Source: JAGLTA01 sp023142625
Lineage (GTDB): Bacteria > Patescibacteriota > Patescibacteriia > JAACEG01
Assembly (NCBI GenBank): GCA_030641665.1
Contig: DAOWHA010000043.1
Span: 1 to 20,736 of the forward strand
Direction of reading: 5' to 3'
DNA: 20,736 nt
How positions within the stretch are numbered: the first letter of the stretch is position 1; each line of letters begins with the position of its first letter. The position numbers were made by a program, and so were the translations under genes. Shown piece by piece: positions 1 through 6,417 of the stretch. The notes beneath the pieces are model-generated. The model had not been told where the DNA came from and did not search any database. It saw only the letters and a program-made list of their open reading frames with translations.

Positions 1-602
1 AAATTTTCGCTTTTTAATCCCTTAAACTTTTTATATTCCGACGGTGTCATATCAAAAGTTGCTTTAGAAATCTCTGCCGTCAAAATTTCATAATCTCTCT
101 GTTCTTTCGCTCCCCTATTCTGCCATTCATCTGTCAATTCCTCGCGGATGGCAATACCTCGCATCCGCTTTTCAATCCAATCGTCAGAATAGCCTTTGAG
201 TTTATAAAGCGCTCTTGTCCTTTTAGTCGCTAACTCTGGATCTTCTATTTCTTTAACTCTTTCATAGCCGACTCGCGCCAGCCATCGCTTGAACGGTTCA
301 GCCTTTGGCGACGGAATTGACTGGATAATCCTAAAAATTCCTTCTGTGTTCGCGCAATTCATCTTTTGTTTACCTCCCGCAGTTTCTATTTCAAGGGTAT
401 GTACAATTTGTACCCACCCTTTGCTTAACTCATTGTCTCTCTGCTTCATTCTCTGTATATATTGTTTAGAATCAGTAGAATCTATTAACGCCAAAACAAC
501 ATCTTCAACCACAAGCCACCATTCATTATTATAAATTATTTTTCGCACTTTTTTGCCTTTAAAAATGGCAATTTTTGTTACTGTATCTATTTTTTGATCC
601 AT
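1..602 (-). CDS. BRO-N family protein (prophage antirepressor-like), 3' end cut by window edge
   Basis: An open frame runs without a stop from an ATG at 602 to the left edge, giving 200 residues; the C-terminus is outside the window. The start reads MDQKIDTVTKIAIFKGKKVR, followed by EWWLVVEDVVLAL, a YIQRMKQRD segment and NTEGIFRIIQSIPSPKAEPF. These match the Bro-N fold (WF..DV..AL near the start, the GI/LFRLI-type block after it) of phage antirepressors and baculovirus BRO proteins. After about residue 120 a charged helical region (ERVKEIEDPEL, then KLKGYSDDWIEKRMRGIAIR) continues. This C-terminal type is common for chromosomal BRO proteins of CPR bacteria. The role is presumably DNA binding or regulation; the target is unknown. 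There is no clear Shine-Dalgarno before the ATG. It lies at the left of an island of mobile-type genes and remnants. I am confident of the family, not of the function. Confidence 0.85.
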   Translation of the reverse strand, partial: MDQKIDTVTKIAIFKGKKVRKIIYNNEWWLVVEDVVLALIDSTDSKQYIQRMKQRDNELSKGWVQIVHTLEIETAGGKQKMNCANTEGIFRIIQSIPSPKAEPFKRWLARVGYERVKEIEDPELATKRTRALYKLKGYSDDWIEKRMRGIAIREELTDEWQNRGAKEQRDYEILTAEISKATFDMTPSEYKKFKGLKSEN

Positions 603-811
603 AATTTTTTACCAACAAATTTTTACATTATCGCTAATTTTTTTTTAATTATTCACATTATTAAAATTTAACAAATTTTAATTTTTTTCTTAATTTTTTA
701 TTCAATCCTGATAATATTTCTTTATCAAAATATGCATAAAAACTGCTATTGACTTTTTATAAAAATCTATTATACTATATATAAATCACCAAGAAAATTC
801 CCCTGTTAGAA
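603..811. other. AT-rich spacer between the BRO gene and the NYN remnant
   Basis: No coding frame with family resemblance is visible. The stretch is very AT-rich. It holds the plus-strand promoter and the left arm of the hairpin described separately. The promoter of the BRO gene should lie here on the minus strand, but I see no box pair that stands out from the AT-rich background. Confidence 0.6.
749..776 (+). promoter_or_regulatory. Sigma70-type promoter reading rightwards
   Basis: A -35 box TTGACT (749-754) and a -10 box TATACT (771-776) are separated by 16 bases. Both match the consensus at five of six positions. Transcription would start near 783-785. No plus-strand gene follows; only the strong hairpin at 793-835 lies downstream. 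This makes a short non-coding or attenuated transcript the natural product if the promoter is active. Confidence 0.5.
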
Positions 812-842
812 CTACGGTTTTAATGGGGGATTTTCATTTTTA
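784..842 (+). ncRNA. Candidate short RNA consisting of one strong hairpin
   Basis: The predicted transcript starts just after the promoter at 749-776. It folds into an outer stem of 11 pairs (793-803 with 825-835, one G-U), a small bulge, and an inner 7-pair stem (806-812 with 817-823). The inner stem is capped by C(UACG)G, a member of the extra-stable UNCG tetraloop class. The stem is followed by A and five T, which resembles an intrinsic terminator. The whole unit is about 55-60 nt. It lies over the 3' end of the minus-strand NYN pseudogene, so it could also be an antisense RNA or chance structure in decaying coding sequence. Function is unknown. Confidence 0.3.
793..835 (+). terminator. 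Long stem-loop with UACG tetraloop, terminator-like
   Basis: GAAAATTCCCC (793-803) pairs with GGGGGATTTTC (825-835), and TTAGAAC pairs with GTTTTAA inside it around the loop TACG. On the plus strand the stem is followed by ATTTTT. On the minus strand the following bases are TTGGTGATTT, a much poorer U tract, so plus-strand termination is the better reading. Confidence 0.45.
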
Positions 843-1267
843 TAAGCAATTTTTTCTTTAATCTGCGGTAAAAATACAATTTTCGTTCCGATTTTTTTTA
901 ATAAAGACGAACATTTTTTGCTCTCTCTCTCGGACTTAATAAAAAACCGAATCTATTTTTCTTAATTAAAAATTTTACTAAGCAGGCAAAATCGCCGTCA
1001 GAACTAACCAGTATAGCATTATCAAATCTATTTTCATAAAAATCAGAAGTCGCCTGCAAAACTAATTCCGCGTCGCAATTCCCTTTTATTCCGCCGCTAT
1101 CGTTTGGAATAGTCGGCTTAAAAACTAAAGTATAACACCACTCCTGAAACCGTTTATACATTTCTTCGTTACCTAAAACAAAACCGATAAACATATACGC
1201 TATTTTTACTATCCAAACCATTTTTTAAAAAAAATTTGTATATTTTATAATCAAGTTCTAAAAAACA
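812..1267 (-). pseudogene. NYN domain (LabA/DUF88, PIN-like nuclease) pseudogene, two frameshifts and lost N-terminus
   Basis: The longest intact part (898-1221, 107 residues) reads AYMFIGFVLGNEEMYKRFQ, then FKPTIPNDSGGIKGNCDAEL and ILVSSDGDFACLVKFL. These are the KGN-D-AELVL and SGDGDF signatures of NYN-domain RNases (SSDGDF here). Homology continues on both sides in other frames. Upstream, ELDYKIYKFFLKNGLDSK joins if one A is removed from an AAAAA run near 1205. Downstream, CSSLLKKIGTKIVFLPQIKE then KIAYKNENPPLKP to a stop at 812-814 joins if one A is added to an AAAAAA run near 915. The N-terminal metal-binding block (the usual FIDxxNL) is missing, replaced by sequence next to the macro-domain remnant. 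The gene is therefore broken, or carries homopolymer sequencing errors plus a real N-terminal deletion. Confidence 0.75.
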
Positions 1268-1275
1268 GGTAAAAA

Positions 1276-1368
1276 TTATTTTTTTAAAATCTTTTTAGCA
1301 TTATTCACAGGATTAACTATTGCGTCAACTTGCATTTTTATAATATCCTTTTCTATTATTTTTATCAT
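1276..1368 (-). pseudogene. Macro domain (ADP-ribose binding) remnant, first 30 residues only
   Basis: A 30-residue frame from the ATG at 1368 reads MIKIIEKDIIKMQVDAIVNP followed by VNNAKKILKK and a stop. The pattern M-I-x-I-I-x-x-D-I-x-x-x-x-V-D-A-I-V-N-x-x-N-N is the classic start of macro domains (normally ...VDAIVNAANN followed by a glycine-rich ADP-ribose loop). The glycine loop and everything after it are absent. The downstream sequence changes into the NYN remnant, so a deletion probably joined the two genes. It begins 18 bases after the antitoxin stop and may once have been in the same operon. Confidence 0.6.
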
Positions 1369-1386
1369 AAAATTGTATTCTAAAAA

Positions 1387-1653
1387 TCATCTTACATCAG
1401 ATAACAGTTCATCAATTATTCTTGCGTTCTTTTTTCCTTTTTCGCTCATAAAATATCCTTTAACCCCTTGATCAAATACTTTCTCCCATTTTATATTATG
1501 CTGTGTTTGAGTTTCAAATACATCCTCGTAGGTAAATTTTTCTAAAAAAAGTTTTACTACTCCGCTTAAATTCATATCTAAATTCTTAGCTTTTTTTTGA
1601 GCCTGCTGCTTTAATTTAATGGGAATGCGAAAATTTATTTGTGTTGATTGCAT
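1387..1653 (-). CDS. RelB/DinJ-type ribbon-helix-helix antitoxin (putative)
   Basis: This is an 88-residue protein. Its N-terminus, MQSTQINFRIPIKLKQQAQK followed by KAKNLDMNLSGVVKLFLEKF, has the layout of an RHH DNA-binding domain: a short beta strand (TQINFRIP), helix A, the turn at NLDMNLSGV, then helix B. This is typical of RelB/DinJ antitoxins. The C-terminal half (roughly residues 45-88) is charged and low in hydrophobics, as expected for a toxin-neutralising tail. The gene lies 59 bases downstream of a putative toxin. It is preceded by a promoter whose -10 overlaps a perfect palindrome, which fits autorepression. The order toxin-then-antitoxin is the reverse of classical relBE and resembles higBA. 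There is no Shine-Dalgarno. The antitoxin class is fairly secure; the exact family is not. Confidence 0.7.
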   Translation of the reverse strand: MQSTQINFRIPIKLKQQAQKKAKNLDMNLSGVVKLFLEKFTYEDVFETQTQHNIKWEKVFDQGVKGYFMSEKGKKNARIIDELLSDVR

Positions 1654-1676
1654 ATAATTTAAATTAAATATTATTA

Positions 1677-1691
1677 CTATACATTGTATAG
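1677..1691. promoter_or_regulatory. Operator palindrome upstream of the antitoxin
   Basis: CTATAC-ATT-GTATAG is a perfect 6-bp inverted repeat with a 3-base centre. It lies 24 bases upstream of the antitoxin start codon and covers the -10 box. Two half-sites of this size and position are what an RHH antitoxin dimer or tetramer usually binds. Autoregulation is inferred. Confidence 0.5.
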
Positions 1692-1711
1692 CATTTTATA
1701 TAAAAACGCAA
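1685..1711 (-). promoter_or_regulatory. Internal promoter of the antitoxin gene (extended -10)
   Basis: On the minus strand TTGCGT (1711-1706) is followed after 15 bases by TATACA (1690-1685), preceded by TGC, which makes an extended -10 (TGnTATACA). It lies in the 59-base gap after the putative toxin's stop codon. The antitoxin could thus be made independently and in excess of the toxin. Confidence 0.45.
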
Positions 1712-1712
1712 A

Positions 1713-2066
1713 TTAATAATGCCGTATTTTATATTGCTTGTTTTGAATATCCTTTAAAACTTTAATTTGCCATATTTCAACATTCTTCCTGACAATATTT
1801 ACCGTAATATTTTTAGCAATAGCATCATTTTTATCTCCAACATATACAGGATATACAATTCCTTTTTTATGTTTGCAAAATATTATCGCTCGTTTAATTT
1901 TGTCTAAATATGCTTTATAAACTTTTATGTCATCTAATGGAGCGCAAATTTCTATTAACTTCTTGCTTTTAAAAGGCGTATTTTTCAAAAAACATAAAAA
2001 ATCATTAACTGTAATACCTGTCTTTTTTAACTGTTTTTCAATAGAGCAAGGAATAATAAGTTTCAT
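1713..2066 (-). CDS. Putative type II toxin, RelE/ParE-like, partner of the RHH antitoxin
   Basis: I take the ATG at 2066 as start, giving 117 residues. An in-frame TTG at 2105 would add 13 residues of no clear relevance. The protein begins MKLIIPCSIEKQLKKTGI. It has an alternating charged/hydrophobic central block (KRAIIFCKHKKGIVYPVYVG, then DKNDAIAKNITVN) and ends KVLKDIQNKQYKIRHY. Size, basic charge, the beta-strand-like 'RAIIF...GIVYPVYV' core and the adjacent RHH antitoxin gene argue for a toxin of the RelE/ParE type. I do not recognise a specific family and cannot point to catalytic residues. It could instead be an unrelated small protein. The 219 bases between it and rnc hold no convincing gene. 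Confidence 0.5.
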   Translation of the reverse strand: MKLIIPCSIEKQLKKTGITVNDFLCFLKNTPFKSKKLIEICAPLDDIKVYKAYLDKIKRAIIFCKHKKGIVYPVYVGDKNDAIAKNITVNIVRKNVEIWQIKVLKDIQNKQYKIRHY

Positions 2067-2285
2067 AAACAAATTTATCTTTTTAAAATCCAAGAACTGA
2101 TGCAACCCAAAAAACCAATCACCAAAACATTAATAACTACCCATAAATTCTTATTGCTTAAATTGAATTAAACAAAACTGCGACATCTGCTAAAATCCAA
2201 AACTAAAAATCTATTTTTTTAACAACTTTTTAAAATTTAAAGATCGACTGGCAACTGCGAACTGATAATTGAAAATTGCTTTTTA

Positions 2286-2981
2286 TTACTTCCACTTTTT
2301 CTTTTTTAATCCGCGCTTGGCAGCCTCAAACTGAGCTAACTGCTTGCTTGCCCCTTTTCCTTTTGAAATTAATTCTTCGCCGATATAAAGACCGATTGTA
2401 AAAATTTTTTCGTGATCTGGTCCGCTTTCGTCTAACATTTTATATTGAGGAGTTATATTGTGTTTTTCTTGAGATATTTCTTGAAAACGGCTCTTTGGAT
2501 CTAAATAAAGTTCATTAACTATAATAAAATCAAGTTTTTGCGCAAAAACTCGCTTTAAAAAAATTTTAGATATTTTAAATCCTTGGTCTAAATAAATTGC
2601 TCCAACCATAGCTTCAAAAGTATTTGCTAAAATTGACTCTTTCGCTTTCTTATTAGTATCATACGCCTCCCCCTTGCTTAAATATAAAAAATCGCCGAGT
2701 TTTAACTCTTGCGCTATTTCAGCCAGCATTTTAGTATTAACCAAACTGGAACGCAGATTAGTAAGTTTTCCTTCCTGTTCGTCTGGAAACTTTTTAAATA
2801 AATTTTCAGTAACTGCTAATTCCAAAACAGCGTCTCCTAAAAATTCCATTCTTTCATTATGCCCTAATTTAAAATTTGAATGCTCGTTTAAATACGACCT
2901 ATGCACAAAAGCTTGTCTCAATAAATCTTTGTTCTTAAAATTTATTCGCAAAATTTTTTCTAATTTTATAAAATTGCTCAT
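2286..2981 (-). CDS. rnc: Ribonuclease III
   Basis: The gene encodes 231 residues, the normal size for bacterial RNase III, which cuts double-stranded RNA in rRNA precursors and some mRNAs. The nuclease domain covers about residues 1-150. It carries the signature HNERMEFLGDAVLEL (residues 41-55, with catalytic-site E46 and D50) and ILANTFEAMVGAIYLDQG (117-134), which supplies the metal-binding E123. The position equivalent to E. coli D114 is N120, a substitution found in many RNase III proteins. A double-stranded RNA-binding domain follows from DPKSRFQEIS to EAAKRGL, ending KKKKWK. The start codon overlaps the stop of the upstream TPR gene as ATGA, implying translational coupling. No Shine-Dalgarno is present. 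The abundance of hairpins in nearby gaps gives this enzyme possible local substrates (inference). Confidence 0.97.
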   Translation of the reverse strand: MSNFIKLEKILRINFKNKDLLRQAFVHRSYLNEHSNFKLGHNERMEFLGDAVLELAVTENLFKKFPDEQEGKLTNLRSSLVNTKMLAEIAQELKLGDFLYLSKGEAYDTNKKAKESILANTFEAMVGAIYLDQGFKISKIFLKRVFAQKLDFIIVNELYLDPKSRFQEISQEKHNITPQYKMLDESGPDHEKIFTIGLYIGEELISKGKGASKQLAQFEAAKRGLKKKKWK

Positions 2982-3886
2982 AATATTTTTATTAAATCTA
3001 TTTTATTTTTATATTCTTTTATCTTCATATTATCCGGATTAACCTCTTGAAGTTTTTTTAAAATATTTTCAGCCAAATTTTTATCTTTTAAAATTATGCT
3101 GATTTCGGTTAAGGAATCAAGGTATCTCGGATTATTCGGCTCTATGTTAATCGCTTCTTTTAAATAAGAGGATGCTTCTTCGTTATAATCCAACGCTCTG
3201 CATGCTTCAGCTAAATTAGATAGAATAAGCGCGTTATGATTTTCTAATTTAGACGCTTTTAAATAATTTTCCCGCGCTAAATCAAACCTGTTTTCATGGG
3301 AATTAATCATTCCTAAATTAAAAAAAGCGCTGCTGCTGTTTTCGTCCATTTTAATTATATGCTTAAATGTTTCCTCGGCTTGGCTATATTGCTTTAACTG
3401 CAAATAAATCTTTCCAAGCCCTTGATATGCTTCCATATTGTGAGGATCAAATTTAATCGCTTCAATATACTTTTTTTCAGCTAATTCAAATTTATTTTCA
3501 TTGAATAATTTCTGTCCGTCTTTTAAGATAACATTTATTTCTAAATTTTCTGTTTCTATATTATCCATTCTTTTTTCTTTTATAGATTTTATTCTAAATT
3601 TATATCTATTTTCCAATTCCAAGAGCTTGCCGTGAAATAGTTTTATTCTGTTTAAAAAACCCAAAATCCGCTGTTTAATAACGATAAAATATTTCAAATT
3701 CGCTAAAATATCAAATCTTCGCTTAACGCGGCTAATTACTATTTTCTCTTTTAGCCTGCTCTCTTTCTCTTCTGATATGGAATTAATATCTATTGACGAC
3801 AATATTGAAAATTTTTTAATTACAATTATTAAAATAGCGATTAAACTAATTGCCGCTATTATGAAAGGAATTATATTATACATCAT
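2978..3886 (-). CDS. Membrane-anchored TPR protein
   Basis: The 302-residue protein begins with one hydrophobic segment (residues about 4-24, IIPFIIAAISLIAILIIVI), then a basic stretch (KIVISRVKRR) and a coiled, charged linker up to about residue 115. From about 118 to 290 there are consecutive tetratricopeptide repeats, for example KFELAEKKYIEAIKFDPHN, QYSQAEETFKHI and YNEEASSYLKEAINIEPNN, with the usual A/G-Y-A-P spacing. It is probably an N-terminally anchored scaffold facing the cytoplasm; its partners are unknown. Two ATG codons stand in a row at 3881-3886, and I use the first. Its TGA stop overlaps the rnc ATG by four bases. The gene is preceded by a small palindrome and a repeated leader motif, and it follows tpiA. 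Confidence 0.85.
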   Translation of the reverse strand: MMYNIIPFIIAAISLIAILIIVIKKFSILSSIDINSISEEKESRLKEKIVISRVKRRFDILANLKYFIVIKQRILGFLNRIKLFHGKLLELENRYKFRIKSIKEKRMDNIETENLEINVILKDGQKLFNENKFELAEKKYIEAIKFDPHNMEAYQGLGKIYLQLKQYSQAEETFKHIIKMDENSSSAFFNLGMINSHENRFDLARENYLKASKLENHNALILSNLAEACRALDYNEEASSYLKEAINIEPNNPRYLDSLTEISIILKDKNLAENILKKLQEVNPDNMKIKEYKNKIDLIKIL

Positions 3887-3893
3887 AAAATAT

Positions 3894-3936
3894 AGTCTAT
3901 AAAGTTAAAAAGTCTATAAAATGCTAAATTTTAGCA
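3894..3936. repeat. Direct repeat pair and short palindrome in the TPR gene leader
   Basis: AGTCTATAAA occurs twice (3894-3903 and 3911-3920), 17 bases apart. Next to it lies the palindrome TGCTAAA-T-TTTAGCA (3922-3936). All are in the 84-base gap between tpiA and the TPR gene. A similar GTTAAAAGTCTRTAAAAT string precedes secD at 8232-8249. The role is unknown; a promoter-proximal or transcript-leader element is possible. Confidence 0.4.
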
Positions 3937-3970
3937 AACTTTAGATTTATAAAATTTAGTAATTTAATGT

Positions 3971-4744
3971 CTAATAGCATTTTTCTCTCTTTGCTTCACT
4001 GACAATACCGAGAAATTCATCGGGGTTTAAACTTGCTCCTCCGACTAAAACTCCTTTTATGTTCGGTTGCACTAAAAAAGTCTTGATATTTGTTTGGTTG
4101 ATGCTTCCTCCGTAAATAATTCTAAAACATTTTTCTGTAATATCTACAGGAAATATATCTATTAATGCCTGTTTAATAACTTGATGCATATATTCGGCTT
4201 CCTCAGCATTAATAGCTCTGCCAGAACCAATAACCCATATAGGCTCATACGCAACGATAATCTCTTCTGTACCTAAAAGATCTATACCTGACATTGCCTT
4301 GGTTATTTGGCTTATAACTGCGTATTCTTTTTTTCCTTCCTGCCGTTCTTGAAAAGTCTCGCCGACGCAGACTATTGGGACTAATGAATTTTTTAAAACT
4401 GTTCTTAACTTATAGTGCGCCATTTCATCGCTTTCTTTAAAATATTTTCTTCTGTCGGAATGACCGATTATCGTGTAATTGCAGCCGACATCTTTTAGCA
4501 TTTCACATGATATCTCTCCAGTATAGGCGCCCACATCTTCCCAAAATACATCTTGCGCGCCTAATCTAATTTTAGACCCCCCTTTGCATCTATTGATATC
4601 TGGCAAAGAGATGTATGAAGGGCAAATAACGGTTTCCACATCTTCGCTATGGGAAAATTTCTGCTTAATGTTATTAAAAAGATCTATACTCTCCTTAAGA
4701 TTGAGTTGCATTTTCCAATTAGCTATAATATATATATTCTTCAT
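3971..4744 (-). CDS. tpiA: Triosephosphate isomerase
   Basis: From the ATG at 4744 the protein has 257 residues. A TTG 24 bases upstream is in frame, but the family normally starts a few residues before the ANWKM block, as here (MKNIYIIANWKMQLN). The enzyme interconverts dihydroxyacetone phosphate and glyceraldehyde 3-phosphate in glycolysis. Visible active-site elements are N9 and K11 (ANWKM), the electrophilic H95 in IIGHSDRR (usually GHSERR; the E-to-D change is conservative), and the base E167 in AYEPIWVIGSG with the mobile loop. The phosphate-binding YGGSIN and GVLVGGASLNPDEF blocks follow near the C-terminus. It lies in the secD-to-rnc run. The gap before it carries a long stem-loop just upstream of the start codon. 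No Shine-Dalgarno is visible. Confidence 0.96.
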   Translation of the reverse strand: MKNIYIIANWKMQLNLKESIDLFNNIKQKFSHSEDVETVICPSYISLPDINRCKGGSKIRLGAQDVFWEDVGAYTGEISCEMLKDVGCNYTIIGHSDRRKYFKESDEMAHYKLRTVLKNSLVPIVCVGETFQERQEGKKEYAVISQITKAMSGIDLLGTEEIIVAYEPIWVIGSGRAINAEEAEYMHQVIKQALIDIFPVDITEKCFRIIYGGSINQTNIKTFLVQPNIKGVLVGGASLNPDEFLGIVSEAKREKCY

Positions 4745-4755
4745 AAATTTACTAT

Positions 4756-4802
4756 ACTTGCCACGCAATAAATTTCATAACAAAATTTATTGCGCGACAA
4801 GT
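4756..4802 (-). repeat. 20-bp stem-loop between the export-protein gene and tpiA (hairpin family, copy 1)
   Basis: On the minus strand ACTTGTCGCGCAATAAATTT pairs over all 20 positions (two G-U) with the segment ending GCGTGGCAAGT. The loop is the 7-base TGTTATG. It begins 6 bases after the stop codon of the upstream gene and ends 11 bases before the tpiA ATG. It is not followed by a U tract, so a simple intrinsic terminator is unlikely. A related hairpin lies at 10801-10841. It may be a transcript-processing or stabilising structure, or a REP-like dispersed element. Confidence 0.65.
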
Positions 4803-4808
4803 CTAATT

Positions 4809-5306
4809 TTAAAAATAAATAATTGATATAATCCCCAAACTAAGCAAGCTGATAATTAAGGATGAAAGAAGCATTCCGCTGACAATCAGCATAAAAGATT
4901 TTTTAAAAGGTATGCCATAAAGAAACGCCGCGACCGAACCTGTCCATGCCCCAGTAAAAGGAAGCGGGATGGCGACAAATAAAATTAAAGCTATTTCGCC
5001 GTAACGAGAATATTTTTTTGCAAATTTGTCTCTAGTGCGGGCAAAAAACCATTCAAAAAAATTTTTGCATAATTTTGATCTTTTAGATAAAAATTGATAA
5101 ATCTTATCTATCCCGATTAAAATAATAATTACCGGGACTATATTTCCTATTATAGAAAAAAATAACGCTGAGGGCAATGGCAAATTGTAAACCGACAAAG
5201 CGATCGGTATAGAAGCGCGCATTTCAGCGATTGGAATCATTGAAATAAGCAAAACTGATATTTCCGGCGGAAAACTTTCAAAAAGTGCTGCGAAATCTAT
5301 ATTCAT
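4809..5306 (-). CDS. Small multidrug export protein family (COG2426-like) membrane protein
   Basis: This is a 165-residue, strongly hydrophobic protein with about four membrane segments. Family marks are MIPIAEMRASIPIAL (about residues 23-37), with the acidic/basic E-x-R pair inside the membrane region, and ALILFVAIPLPFTGAWTGS (about 106-124). Both are typical of the 'putative small multi-drug export protein' family (Sm_multidrug_ex). A cytoplasmic basic loop (KRSKLCKNFFEWFFARTRDK) separates the halves. The substrate is unknown and the family name rests on weak experimental ground. The ATG lies 9 bases after the secF stop, so the two genes are almost certainly co-transcribed. A conserved hairpin follows its stop codon. 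Confidence 0.8.
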   Translation of the reverse strand: MNIDFAALFESFPPEISVLLISMIPIAEMRASIPIALSVYNLPLPSALFFSIIGNIVPVIIILIGIDKIYQFLSKRSKLCKNFFEWFFARTRDKFAKKYSRYGEIALILFVAIPLPFTGAWTGSVAAFLYGIPFKKSFMLIVSGMLLSSLIISLLSLGIISIIYF

Positions 5307-5315
5307 AAAAATAAT

Positions 5316-6371
5316 TTAAAATTTTTTAGTCTTTTCTATAGCGGCAAGCATCGGGCTGGCTAAAAATATTGATGAATATGTTCCTATTGTAATGCCTATT
5401 ATTAAAGCTAAAACAAAATCTTTTATCGTCTCTCCTCCGAAAAAATATAAAGAAAAAAGAACGAGCAGAGTTGTAGTTGAAGTATATATTGATCTTATTA
5501 AAGTCTGCTGAACGCTTTTGTTTACCACTCCGCTAAAATCGCCGCTGTAATTTTTTAAATTTTCTCGCACGCGGTCAAAAACAACTATAGTGTCATTTAC
5601 TGAATATCCCAAAATAGTCATTACCGCTGCAACAAACGGCGCGTTAATTTCTACTGAAAAATATTTTCCTAAAAAGACGAATATTCCGATAGTTATTATA
5701 ACATCATGAAACAAGGTTAAAATAGCTATCACGCCGTATTTCCAAGATGATATAGGCTTAGACACATGGCGGAACGCCCACGCGATATAAGCGACAATCG
5801 CTATTAAAGCGATAATTATAGCGTAAATTGTCTTTTGCTTTAACTCTTGTCCGATAACAGGACCGATAGAATCAAAGCGTTTTTCAATAACTCTATTTTC
5901 AGTTTCATTGGCTGTTGCTGCGGAAATAATTTTTTCTTTATTCTCTTCTTGATCTGAAATTTCTATTTTATTATTTTTATTAACTGCTTCTGCTTCAACA
6001 ATATCTATGCTTTCAATTTCAACCTTTTCTTCGCTGCCCGTCTCTATCATTTCAATTTTCATATTCTGCGAATTATCGCCTAATTTTTGCAGAATTTGCT
6101 GATGCGTTTTTTCATCAACTGACTTAAAGCGCAATAGCAGCCCTTTTTCATCAATCGGCTGGATAATAATATTTCCTAATTCCAAATCGCTTAATCTGTC
6201 TTTTACTTCTTCGCTCGTTAATCTTTCACTTGTAAATTCAACTTCAAGCATGCTTCCGCCGGTAAAATCAATTCCAAAATTCAGTCCAAAAAAAATCAAA
6301 CTTAAAATGCTTATTCCAGCTAAAATTCCAGAAATTTTAAAGTATGTTTTTGAATGTTTGATTATGTTCAT
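5316..6371 (-). CDS. secF: Protein translocase subunit SecF
   Basis: The 351-residue inner-membrane protein works with SecD and SecYEG to drive late steps of preprotein export using the proton gradient. The first TM segment (about 12-30) leads into FGIDFTGGS (32-40), the SecF signature. The second conserved block ILGYSVNDTIVVFDRVRE (253-270) lies in TM4, and the remaining TM segments are visible at about 182-200, 213-237 and 298-340. Between the first extracytoplasmic beta region and TM2, residues about 110-160 form an acidic low-complexity insert (EEKVEIESIDIVEAEAV, then SDQEENKEKI) not typical of short SecF proteins. The gene follows secD after a 134-base gap carrying two palindromes. Confidence 0.96.
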   Translation of the reverse strand: MNIIKHSKTYFKISGILAGISILSLIFFGLNFGIDFTGGSMLEVEFTSERLTSEEVKDRLSDLELGNIIIQPIDEKGLLLRFKSVDEKTHQQILQKLGDNSQNMKIEMIETGSEEKVEIESIDIVEAEAVNKNNKIEISDQEENKEKIISAATANETENRVIEKRFDSIGPVIGQELKQKTIYAIIIALIAIVAYIAWAFRHVSKPISSWKYGVIAILTLFHDVIITIGIFVFLGKYFSVEINAPFVAAVMTILGYSVNDTIVVFDRVRENLKNYSGDFSGVVNKSVQQTLIRSIYTSTTTLLVLFSLYFFGGETIKDFVLALIIGITIGTYSSIFLASPMLAAIEKTKKF

Positions 6372-6417
6372 AATTTTATTAAATGATGATTTGCTCTTTC
6401 AAAATCAATTAAATAAA

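Noticed and set aside
2075..2170. Hydrophobic minus-strand peptide (NLWVVINVLVIGFLGCISSW) just upstream of the putative toxin
   Set aside because: The frame has no ATG, GTG or TTG at a sensible place before the hydrophobic part and is only about 31 codons long. It could be a decayed membrane-protein fragment, but the evidence is too thin to list it.
2978..2981. Possible reassignment of TGA to glycine, as in some CPR lineages
   Set aside because: TGA ends the TPR gene exactly at the rnc start, and the long genes contain no in-frame TGA. The standard bacterial code fits.
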